From Cloacimonetes bacterium UBA5456 (GTDB lineage Bacteria; Cloacimonadota; Cloacimonadia; Cloacimonadales; Cloacimonadaceae): a DNA stretch of 13,731 nt. Positions 1-6,583 of the stretch are shown one piece after another. The DNA lies in the NCBI GenBank assembly GCA_002427325.1, contig DIQS01000004.1, positions 6,320 to 20,050 on the forward strand, in the 5' to 3' direction. A model generated the notes under the pieces. The model saw only the letters and a list, made by a program, of their open reading frames with translations. It did not search any database and had not been told where the DNA came from. Within the stretch, counting starts at the first letter, position 1. Every line of letters begins with the position of its first letter. The position numbers and the translations under genes were made by a program.

Positions 1-1
1 A

Positions 2-274
2 ATCGAAGGCAGGATGAGTCTTCCGGCAAAAGTGTATGTGAAAAGCAAGAGCGATGACTCCATGGAGCTGCGCATCATCATCACCGAAGGACGCAAAAGA
101 CAGATACGCAATATGATCTCCGCCGTAGGCAGTTCGGTCAAAAACCTCAGACGTGTGCAATTTGGCACGATTAAGCTCGACGACCTGCCTGTAGGGCGTT
201 GGCGTCCGCTCTTAGACGAAGAAGTTCGCGCGCTGTATAGGTCTGTAGAACTAAAACAAAATAAAAAGATTTAA
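2..274 (+). CDS. rluB: RsuA/RluB-family pseudouridine synthase, C-terminal fragment (5' end outside window)
   Basis: This is the last ~91 codons of a gene that begins before the window; the frame is open from base 2, so the ATG at 14 is probably internal. The peptide has the family's C-terminal signature: ITEGRKRQIRNM, then a VGSSVKNLRRVQFGTIKL stretch, then LPVGRWRPLLDEEV. Family members isomerise a specific uridine in rRNA to pseudouridine in the cytoplasm. The S4 domain and the catalytic aspartate lie upstream and cannot be seen, so the choice between RluB, RsuA, RluE and RluF is inference. The stop codon TAA at 272-274 sits nine bases before the next start, and its last bases form part of that gene's AAGGA ribosome binding site (273-277). 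This suggests the gene is co-transcribed with ychF. Confidence 0.85.
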   Translation: MEGRMSLPAKVYVKSKSDDSMELRIIITEGRKRQIRNMISAVGSSVKNLRRVQFGTIKLDDLPVGRWRPLLDEEVRALYRSVELKQNKKI

Positions 275-283
275 GGAATAAAC

Positions 284-1360
284 ATGAAAATAGCCCTTAT
301 CGGACTTCCAAAAAGCGGGAAAACCACGATTTTTAATGCGCTGACAAAGTCAGAAATCGCTGTCGATAAATATCTCCCGCCGGCAGATGAGGAAAACATT
401 GGTATTGTAACCGTTTATGACGAAAGAATAACGCGGCTCTGTGAGATTTATGAGCCCAAGAAAGTCGTGAATGCGATCATCGAATTCCACGACTTCCCCG
501 GCATCTTTGGCAAGCAAGACGAGCATCCCGACCTTCGCCTTATGACAAACATCAAGAATTGCGAGGCTTTTGCCTTGATCTTGCGCGGCTTTCCCGATGC
601 CGAACTTGATAGTCTGCATGGTAAAATGGACCCCGTGCGCAATCTCGAAAGCTTTATGGACGAGATGATTATCAACGATATGGTCTTGGTGGAAAAGAGG
701 CTTGAAGGCATTGAATTGAGCTATAAACGCGGCGTGAAAACTGCAGCGATACAGATTGAAGAGAAGACCTTGAGGATGATCCTCGGCCATCTGCAGGAGA
801 ATAAGGCTATAAACAGTCTTGAGCTTGCTCCCGAAGAAAGACAGGCGATACGTGGCTTGCAGTTTTATTCCACAAAGCCGGTATTAGTATTATTGAACGT
901 GAATGAAAACGATATCAACACGCCGAATGAGGCTCTGGAAAAGATCCGCTCAATGGGCTATCTTGCCGAGGCAATCGCCGGTTCTTTTGAGGCTGAACTC
1001 AGCTTGCTCGATGAAGATGAGGCAAAGCTTTTTATGGCGGACATCGGCATAGAAAACTCTATCACAGATAGGGTTAGCATGCTGTCCTACAATCTCATGG
1101 GCTTAATTTCTTTCTTTACGGCGGGTCCGAAAGAGCTTCACGTTTGGACACTGCGCAAAGGTAGCAATGCCGTGACTGCGGCAGGAAAGATTCACAGCGA
1201 TCTGGCACGTGGCTTCATCCGGGCAGAATGCTTTAATTTCACCGATATCGACACTCATGGCACTGAAAAGGCGCTTCGTGAAAAGGGTCTTTTCCGCCTT
1301 GAAGGCAAGGATTATATCGTTCAAGATGGAGATATCTTAAACATTCGTTTCAACATCTAA
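284..1360 (+). CDS. ychF: Divergent YchF/OLA1-family nucleotide-binding protein
   Basis: The 358-residue product matches YchF (about 363 residues) along its length. Visible parts are the P-loop GLPKSGKTT at residues 7-15, a G3-like DFPG at 70-73, and NVNE at 205-208, the NxxE motif that in YchF shifts specificity from GTP toward ATP. An EAELSLLDEDEA segment follows, then a C-terminal TGS/DUF933 region with FFTAGPKE and ending GKDYIVQDGDILNIRFNI. YchF proteins bind the ribosome and affect translation and stress responses in the cytoplasm. The protein departs from the family around switch II: the usual DIAGLVKGASKGEGLGN is replaced by DFPGIFGKQDEHPD followed by LRLMTNI. The P-loop also reads PKSGKTT instead of PNVGKST. 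The start is ATG with AAGGA at 273-277. It lies between the pseudouridine synthase and ftsK in the same operon. Family assignment is firm; retention of normal hydrolysis is unknown. Confidence 0.9.
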   Translation: MKIALIGLPKSGKTTIFNALTKSEIAVDKYLPPADEENIGIVTVYDERITRLCEIYEPKKVVNAIIEFHDFPGIFGKQDEHPDLRLMTNIKNCEAFALILRGFPDAELDSLHGKMDPVRNLESFMDEMIINDMVLVEKRLEGIELSYKRGVKTAAIQIEEKTLRMILGHLQENKAINSLELAPEERQAIRGLQFYSTKPVLVLLNVNENDINTPNEALEKIRSMGYLAEAIAGSFEAELSLLDEDEAKLFMADIGIENSITDRVSMLSYNLMGLISFFTAGPKELHVWTLRKGSNAVTAAGKIHSDLARGFIRAECFNFTDIDTHGTEKALREKGLFRLEGKDYIVQDGDILNIRFNI

Positions 1361-1376
1361 AGGAGAGATACAGAAG

Positions 1377-3653
1377 GTGGCAAAAAAGAGCGTTAAACCT
1401 AAGAATAAGAAAAAGATCGATGCCAAAACAAAACAAGCCATTGCGAGGCGGAACAAACGCTTTGTTGCGGCTATTTTAACGATATTTGCGCTGCTTCTGA
1501 TGATATCTTTGGCAAGCGGTGCTGATTCAATCGAAAATGACATGCAAGTGCTCCGAGACAGCGGCGGACTCTGGGATTGGTTTTCTGCTGCTAAGGGCGA
1601 AACCTATAATCCCATCGGCATCTTCGGTATAGTCTTCGGTTACATCAGCATTTGGCTCTTTGGCTTTTGGCTGGCTTTGGCGCTATCGCTCTTGCTCATC
1701 GTGGCTTCTTTCGACTTCTTCGTCAATCCTGAAAAGAGCTTGAACCTAAGCTGGTCGCCGTTATTAGCATTAGCACTATTGTTCTTTCAAAGCATCTTTA
1801 CCAAGAATGTCGAGGGCTTTTCGCGCGGGATACTCCCCTTCGGGCTCTATCGCGCATTACACTTCATTTTCAAGGATATAGGCAGCATAATCATCCTGAG
1901 CACAGGTGCCGTCCTTTCCTTGATTCTCATCTTTGACTGGCGCAAGATCAAAGAAACTTTTATGCTCATGATTGAAAACATTCGGCGTAGCAAAGAGTTG
2001 CGCAGAAAGCTCAGTAATGAAAAACCACAAGTAACAATAAACGAAATGGAAGATGTGCCCTTGCCGCCTGAGGAAATGCGTCCCAATATCAAAGACCATC
2101 AGGACGCCGGCGCTATGCCGAAAGTAATCAAAACCGAGATGAAACAAAGCACTCCTGAACAAAAGCCCAAGTCTGTTGAAATCGAAGATGAAAAAGGCGA
2201 GATGCGAGAATATCAAATGCCGTCTATCGAAGCTTTCTTGGAGAGCCCCATCAAGCTCAGCGATCAAGATAGGAGCCAGATCGAAGAACAGATCATCAAG
2301 ACAAGTGAGCTCTTGCAGGATAAATTTGCTGAGTTTAATATAGATGTTGAGGTCAAAAACGTCAATATCGGACCCATCATCACGCAATATGAATTGGAGC
2401 CGGCAGCGGGAGTGAAACTAAGTAAAATTGCCGCTCTTTCCGACGACTTGGCGCTTGCTATCAAGGCTAAATCAATCAGGATTCAAGCACCTATCCCGGG
2501 ACGCGGGCTGGTGGGAATAGAGATTCCCAATCCCACGCGTGATATGATCTATCTCAGAGACCTCTTGCTCAGCGAAGATATGCGCAAACATAAGTCACGC
2601 CTTGCTTTCGGCCTCGGTAAAGACATCGCCGGCAAGCCTATTGTTGCAGACCTCGCGCGCATGCCTCACCTTCTCATCGCAGGTGCCACGGGCAGCGGTA
2701 AATCTGTGTGTATCAACACCATCCTGATGAGTCTGATCATGCGCACAACTCCTGATGAACTGCGCCTGATTCTCATCGATCCAAAGCGCGTGGAACTCAC
2801 CGGATATGCCAATCTCCCCCACCTCATCGGCGAAGTGATCACCGATCCCGATAGCGCGCAAGAGACGATGTATTGGTGCGTTAAAGAGATGGAGCGGCGC
2901 CTGGCAACTTTTGAAGAAGCAAAAGTGCGCGATATCAGCTCTTATAACGAGAAATGCAAGACCGATGATGAGATGGAAAAAATGCCCTATATCGTGATTG
3001 TGATAGACGAATTTGCCGATCTCATCATGACCAGCGGCAAGGATATCGAGATGCCGATCACACGCTTGGCACAGATGGCAAGAGCTGTGGGCATGCACCT
3101 CATCCTCGCCACGCAAAGACCCTCCATCAAGGTCATCACAGGATTGATCAAAGCAAACTTCCCCGCACGCATCGCTTTTCAGGTTTCCACCCGTGTGGAT
3201 AGTCGCGTTATCCTCGATAACATCGGCGCAGAAAAGCTTTTGGGCAGTGGAGATATGCTTTTCATCCCGCCGGGAAAAGGCGATGTTGAAAGAATTCATG
3301 GCGCATACGTCTCGGATAGTGAAATCACGCGCGTAAACGACTATCTTGCCATGCAACCAAAGCCTAAGCAAAGCTTTGAAATCAAAAGCGATGCAGGTTC
3401 TTTCGGCGGAGGCAGCTTCGATTGGGACGACGAGCTTTTCCCCGAAGCGGCACGCACAGTCGTGAGGTCAAACACCGCCTCGGTATCGATGTTGCAACGT
3501 CATTTCAAGATAGGTTATGCTCGCGCCGGAAGAATCGTCGATATGTTAGAAAGAGCGGGAATAGTGGGTCCTCATCTGGGCAGCAAGTCTCGCGATGTGA
3601 TCGCAACGACCGAAGACCTCATCAATATCGGAGTTTTACATGAAGAAGATTAA
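1377..3653 (+). CDS. ftsK: DNA translocase FtsK/SpoIIIE
   Basis: This 758-residue ATP-driven double-stranded DNA pump clears chromosome termini from the division septum and supports dimer resolution. The N-terminus is basic (residues 1-28) and is followed by about four membrane segments near 29-48, 79-115, 125-141 and 168-187. A charged linker (roughly 200-285) is short compared with E. coli FtsK. The motor holds Walker A GATGSGKS at 436-443, the IDPKRVEL segment at 467-474, and Walker B VIVIDEFADL near 540-549, followed by LATQRPS. The C-terminal winged-helix gamma domain (about 697-745, SVSMLQRHFKIGYARAGRI onward) is the part that reads polar KOPS-like DNA motifs in known FtsK. The start is GTG at 1377, preceded by AAGGAGAG at 1360-1367. 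The end overlaps lolA by 14 nt. ftsK next to lolA is a gene order also known from E. coli. Confidence 0.96.
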   Translation: MAKKSVKPKNKKKIDAKTKQAIARRNKRFVAAILTIFALLLMISLASGADSIENDMQVLRDSGGLWDWFSAAKGETYNPIGIFGIVFGYISIWLFGFWLALALSLLLIVASFDFFVNPEKSLNLSWSPLLALALLFFQSIFTKNVEGFSRGILPFGLYRALHFIFKDIGSIIILSTGAVLSLILIFDWRKIKETFMLMIENIRRSKELRRKLSNEKPQVTINEMEDVPLPPEEMRPNIKDHQDAGAMPKVIKTEMKQSTPEQKPKSVEIEDEKGEMREYQMPSIEAFLESPIKLSDQDRSQIEEQIIKTSELLQDKFAEFNIDVEVKNVNIGPIITQYELEPAAGVKLSKIAALSDDLALAIKAKSIRIQAPIPGRGLVGIEIPNPTRDMIYLRDLLLSEDMRKHKSRLAFGLGKDIAGKPIVADLARMPHLLIAGATGSGKSVCINTILMSLIMRTTPDELRLILIDPKRVELTGYANLPHLIGEVITDPDSAQETMYWCVKEMERRLATFEEAKVRDISSYNEKCKTDDEMEKMPYIVIVIDEFADLIMTSGKDIEMPITRLAQMARAVGMHLILATQRPSIKVITGLIKANFPARIAFQVSTRVDSRVILDNIGAEKLLGSGDMLFIPPGKGDVERIHGAYVSDSEITRVNDYLAMQPKPKQSFEIKSDAGSFGGGSFDWDDELFPEAARTVVRSNTASVSMLQRHFKIGYARAGRIVDMLERAGIVGPHLGSKSRDVIATTEDLINIGVLHEED

Positions 3654-4248
3654 ACTCGTCTTGCTCATCCTGTTTGCCATGAGCTTGGGCGCAAACACCA
3701 CTGAGCTCTATCAAAAGATGAACGCCCGCTATCAAAAAATCAACAGCTTTGAGGCGGATATCATCCAGACCAACCACTTCGCCGCTATGGATAAAAACAT
3801 TGAATATAAAGGCAAGTTCTACTTCCAGAAAGATAGACTCCTGCTGAGTTATTCAAAGCCCATGCGCCAGAGACTCTACATCGCAAATGAAAAAGCAGAA
3901 CTCTATGAGGAAAGCTCAAAAACCCTCTTCAAGAGCGCAATCCTACCGGAATTCAGCCAGATGAATCCCATCGATATCTTGCAAGAATATTGGGGCAAAA
4001 GTGATGTTAGCATCCTCTCAAAAGGTAAGAATACTACTAAAGTTCAACTAAAACCGCATAACGATAGACAATTTGCAAAGATCACGGCAGTTCTCGACGA
4101 GAGCGGACTTGCGCGGGAACTCTCTTATGACGACAAAAGCGGAAACACCGTGCACTACCGCTTTGAATCCATCAAGATCAATCGCGGTATCTCGCCGGAT
4201 ATCTGGAAGTTCAGCTATCCCAAGGATACGCGCATCATTGAAAGATAA
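3640..4248 (+). CDS. lolA: Outer-membrane lipoprotein carrier protein LolA
   Basis: The 202-residue protein starts with a signal peptide (MKKIKLVLLILFAMSLGA, cleavage likely after A18), placing it in the periplasm. The mature part has the LolA pattern: an early helix (YQKMNARYQKINSFEADIIQ), then beta strands such as YKGKFYFQKDRLLLSYSKP and RLYIANEKAELYEESSKTLF, and a late ITAVLDESGLARELSYDDKSGN segment typical of the open barrel. LolA receives lipoproteins from the LolCDE exporter and hands them to the outer membrane, so its presence argues for a diderm cell. The ATG lies inside the end of ftsK, with GGAG at 3630-3633 six bases ahead, which suggests translational coupling. A LolA-like protein of another role cannot be excluded, but length and neighbour support lolA. 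Confidence 0.88.
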   Translation: MKKIKLVLLILFAMSLGANTTELYQKMNARYQKINSFEADIIQTNHFAAMDKNIEYKGKFYFQKDRLLLSYSKPMRQRLYIANEKAELYEESSKTLFKSAILPEFSQMNPIDILQEYWGKSDVSILSKGKNTTKVQLKPHNDRQFAKITAVLDESGLARELSYDDKSGNTVHYRFESIKINRGISPDIWKFSYPKDTRIIER

Positions 4249-4266
4249 TACTTTGGAGAAAGAAAA

Positions 4267-5322
4267 ATGATTGCTCTCATCATGGCCGGAGGCGCCGGCA
4301 CAAGATTTTGGCCAAAGAGCCGCCAAGCCTATCCCAAACAATTTTTAAGCGTTTCAAAAGAACGTAGCATGATCCAACTCACGGTTGATAGACTCAGCCC
4401 GCTAATGGACATCAAAGACATCTATATCGTCACCGCAGCAAGCCAAGTATCGCTGATTCAGAGCCACTTGCCCAATCTGCCCAAGGAAAACATCATCATC
4501 GAGCCTTTTGGCATGAATACAGCGCCATGCATTGCGCTCAGCGTGTGGTATCTCAAAGACCGCTATCCTAAGGATACGCCGATGATTGTCCTGCCTGCAG
4601 ACCACGATATCAAGGACGAAAAGGCATTTGTTGACGCCATGCGTTTTGCCTCCGAAAAGGCGAAGCTTGATGGGCTCATCACCTTTGGCATCGTGCCGGA
4701 TTATCCCGCCACCGGATACGGCTATATCGAAGCAGGAGAAGAGCTTGAAGAAGGATTGAACTCCGTGTTGCGCTTCAAAGAAAAGCCTGATTTGGACACG
4801 GCGCAAGCCTTTTTGGATCAGGGCGGATTCTATTGGAACAGCGGCATGTTTTGCTGGCAGCTTTCCACCATCATGGACGCCTTTGAGACTCATCAGCCAC
4901 AGCTTTATCAGAGCGTGGAAAAGATCGTCGCAAAGTGGCAACAAGACGGCTTTGACGCCGATATATCCGAGCTCTATAAAGAGATGCCGCGCACTCCCAT
5001 CGACAAAGGAATCATGGAGAAAGCCGAGCGACGCTTTTGCATCCCGGTTGATCTCGGCTGGAGCGATGTAGGAAGCTGGAAGGCACTTTCTCAGCTCGCA
5101 TCTAAAGACAAGGATCAAAACCACAGCAAGAACCAGATCATCGCGCTCGACGCCAAAAGCAACTATATCGACAGCGATAAACTCGTCGCCATCATCGGCT
5201 TGGAGGACATCTGTCTCATCGACACCGAAGATGCACTACTCATCTGCCCCAAAGAGCGCAGCGAGGATGTTCGCCACATCGTGGATATCATCAAAGAAAA
5301 AGGACTAAGCGAACTGTTATAA
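4267..5322 (+). CDS. manC: Mannose-1-phosphate guanylyltransferase (single-domain ManC/GMP type)
   Basis: The enzyme joins mannose-1-phosphate and GTP to give GDP-mannose and pyrophosphate, supplying mannose- or fucose-type sugars for surface glycans. The pyrophosphorylase signature MAGGAGTRFWPKSR sits at residues 6-19, followed by PKQFLSV. Further family motifs are LPADHD (109-114), GYGYIE (150-155), FKEKPD (170-175), FYWNSGMF (188-195) and VDLGWSDVGSW (261-271). At 351 residues it has only the nucleotidyltransferase part; the phosphomannose isomerase domain of bifunctional ManC/AlgA enzymes is absent. The ATG is preceded by GGAG at 4255-4258, and the gap to lolA is 18 nt. Being placed with lolA suggests joint expression of envelope functions. 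The sugar specificity is inferred from motif similarity to the mannose branch (GTRFWPxSR with PKQFL). Confidence 0.93.
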   Translation: MIALIMAGGAGTRFWPKSRQAYPKQFLSVSKERSMIQLTVDRLSPLMDIKDIYIVTAASQVSLIQSHLPNLPKENIIIEPFGMNTAPCIALSVWYLKDRYPKDTPMIVLPADHDIKDEKAFVDAMRFASEKAKLDGLITFGIVPDYPATGYGYIEAGEELEEGLNSVLRFKEKPDLDTAQAFLDQGGFYWNSGMFCWQLSTIMDAFETHQPQLYQSVEKIVAKWQQDGFDADISELYKEMPRTPIDKGIMEKAERRFCIPVDLGWSDVGSWKALSQLASKDKDQNHSKNQIIALDAKSNYIDSDKLVAIIGLEDICLIDTEDALLICPKERSEDVRHIVDIIKEKGLSELL

Positions 5323-5330
5323 GCGATATA

Positions 5331-5344
5331 AGGAGGATGTTTTG
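5331..5344 (+). promoter_or_regulatory. Ribosome binding site that fixes a TTG start
   Basis: A perfect AGGAGG at 5331-5336 stands five bases before TTG at 5342-5344, which opens the frame of the nitroreductase-like gene. The ATG at 5337-5339 is out of frame, touches the Shine-Dalgarno and ends after two codons at TGA (5343-5345), so it cannot serve as the start. The first in-frame ATG is about 34 codons downstream, with no comparable site. Confidence 0.75.
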
Positions 5345-6241
5345 ACTATTAGAACCTTTGACTATCTCTATTATAAAACAAGAGGTTATAGCGATGCAGA
5401 GATCAGCGAGCTGACAAAAACAAAGCTCGAAGATATTGCCGAGATGGAAAGCTCCTGCATTGAGACCTTAAAGGAAATTGAAGCCTTGAAACCAAAGGCA
5501 AAGAACATCGGCGAAGACTTCGTCTATCTCACGCGCTATGTCTATGCAGGCAAAAGCGATCAACAGCTCGGTGAGACTCGCCCGGACGCCATTAAAGCAC
5601 GCAGCGGCGAACTTCAACCTCTCCCTGCAGTAGGAACGCTCAAGTTCGACTCGAAGAGCTTCCAAAAGGTGGTGGCAGAACGCCGCACACATCGCAAATA
5701 TAGCAGCGAGAAGCTCAGCATGGAAGAGCTTTCCTTCCTGCTTTGGTGCACGAGCTGGTCACGCGACTATCGCTCCAACGAGAAGTCGGAATTCACCTTC
5801 AGGAATGTTCCCTCCGCCGGCAGCCGCCATCCCTTAGAAACCTATCTCGAAATCCGCATGGTGGAAGGACTCAAACCCGGACTCTATTACTATCACCCCA
5901 TCAAGCATTGCCTCATCCTCCTCGAGGAAGGGCAAGAGATTCATCAAAAGATCTATGAAGGCTGTCTCAGGCAGGAGATGATCGCACGCTCAGCGGTGAA
6001 CTTCATCTTCAGCGCCGTGCCCTATCGAACCTCGTGGCGTTATGGTCAACGCGGCTATCGCTATCTCTATCTCGATGCTGGACACGTTGGTCAAAACCTG
6101 CAACTCGCCTGTGAAAACATCGACGCCGGATCATGCATGATAGGCGCCTATTTGGACGAAGCCATGAACGACGCCTTAGGCTTTGACGGCAAGGAAGAAT
6201 TCGTGATATACATCGCATCAGTAGGCATAAAAGAAGCCTGA
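5342..6241 (+). CDS. SagB-type nitroreductase-family oxidoreductase, stand-alone
   Basis: The 299-residue protein belongs to the FMN-dependent nitroreductase superfamily, nearest in style to SagB/ThcOx-type dehydrogenases. Landmarks are RRTHRKY at 114-120 followed by an LSMEELSFLLWCTSW segment, PSAGSRHPLE at 157-166 (phosphate/flavin contact region), GLYYYHP near 180-186, and YRYLYLDAGHVGQNLQLAC near 239-257. The first ~100 residues are an extra region with a helical start (SDAEISELTKTKLEDIAEM), outside the catalytic core. In SagB the family oxidises azolines in azole-containing peptides, but no cyclodehydratase, docking protein or Cys/Ser-rich precursor gene is visible here, so that role is not supported. 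It may act on an unknown small substrate with a reduced flavin. Translation starts at TTG behind a perfect AGGAGG. It is the last gene of the operon, ahead of a terminator. Confidence 0.82.
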   Translation: MTIRTFDYLYYKTRGYSDAEISELTKTKLEDIAEMESSCIETLKEIEALKPKAKNIGEDFVYLTRYVYAGKSDQQLGETRPDAIKARSGELQPLPAVGTLKFDSKSFQKVVAERRTHRKYSSEKLSMEELSFLLWCTSWSRDYRSNEKSEFTFRNVPSAGSRHPLETYLEIRMVEGLKPGLYYYHPIKHCLILLEEGQEIHQKIYEGCLRQEMIARSAVNFIFSAVPYRTSWRYGQRGYRYLYLDAGHVGQNLQLACENIDAGSCMIGAYLDEAMNDALGFDGKEEFVIYIASVGIKEA

Positions 6242-6256
6242 TTGATGCTCTCATTT

Positions 6257-6295
6257 GAGGGGAATTTGCACTATTAAAGCGATTTCCCCTCTTTA
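6257..6295 (+). terminator. Rho-independent terminator of the upstream operon
   Basis: GAGGGGAA at 6257-6264 pairs with TTCCCCTC at 6284-6291. After one mismatch the stem continues with TTGC against GCGA, leaving an ACTATTAAA loop. The tract TTTATT follows the stem. It begins 16 nt after the nitroreductase-like stop codon and would end the transcript that runs from the pseudouridine synthase onward. Confidence 0.8.
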
Positions 6296-6583
6296 TTATC
6301 GTCAGCATTCTTACCCTTCTTCACAATAAATCACATTAAAACAAGCTTCATGAAGTCAACAACTTACCTCAAAGCTCGACTACATCTACATTCAAATATG
6401 TTATTTTTATCTTTACAAGAACCTCGCTTATATAAAGATGACCATAATATCTCAATATAATTGGATTGAGATACAATATATTTATTCGACAGGATGTGTT
6501 ATTTTATCATTTGCTTAGGCATTTTCCCCGCACACAATTTTTGTATTTTAAATCAACAATGAAAATCTAAACAAGGAGAAAAC
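6296..6583. other. AT-rich intergenic region ahead of the giant surface-protein gene
   Basis: With the preceding terminator this makes a 342-nt gene-free gap, clearly richer in A and T than its flanks. It contains a palindrome around a TATAAT at 6448-6473 (listed separately). A weak promoter-like pair lies further on: TTGCTT at 6511-6516 and ACAATT at 6534-6539, 17 bases apart. The ribosome binding site AAGGAG is at 6573-6578. A 36-codon frame at 6350-6460 has no Shine-Dalgarno and is not called. No RNA gene or riboswitch fold was recognised. Confidence 0.6.
6448..6473. promoter_or_regulatory. Perfect 9-bp inverted repeat enclosing TATAAT (operator/promoter candidate)
   Basis: TATCTCAAT (6448-6456) and ATTGAGATA (6465-6473) are exact reverse complements separated by 8 bases. 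A consensus TATAAT lies at 6456-6461 in the spacer, and TACAAT overlaps the right arm at 6472-6477. No good -35 hexamer sits 16-18 bases upstream of either. The geometry fits a repressor site over a -10 element, or a site read by an activator. It lies about 110 nt before the giant gene, so a long leader would result. The regulatory role is inference. Confidence 0.4.

Noticed and set aside
2595..3371. Antisense open frame of 258 codons opposite the ftsK motor region
   Set aside because: It lies across the highly conserved FtsK ATPase domain, resembles no family and has no upstream signals.
4402..5124. Antisense open frame of 240 codons opposite manC
   Set aside because: The sense frame carries all pyrophosphorylase motifs; the antisense peptide has no recognisable domain.
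5337..5345. Two-codon frame ATG TTT TGA overlapping the TTG start, considered as a regulatory mini-frame
   Set aside because: The ATG directly abuts AGGAGG with no spacing, so ribosomes would not initiate there.
6412..6436. TTTACA and TATAAA as a promoter
   Set aside because: The spacer is only 13 bases, too short for a standard housekeeping promoter.
6350..6460. 36-codon frame in the intergenic gap, considered as a small peptide or SagB substrate
   Set aside because: No ribosome binding site, no cysteines, and only two Ser/Thr clusters unlike azole precursor peptides. Its stop lies in the palindrome loop by chance.
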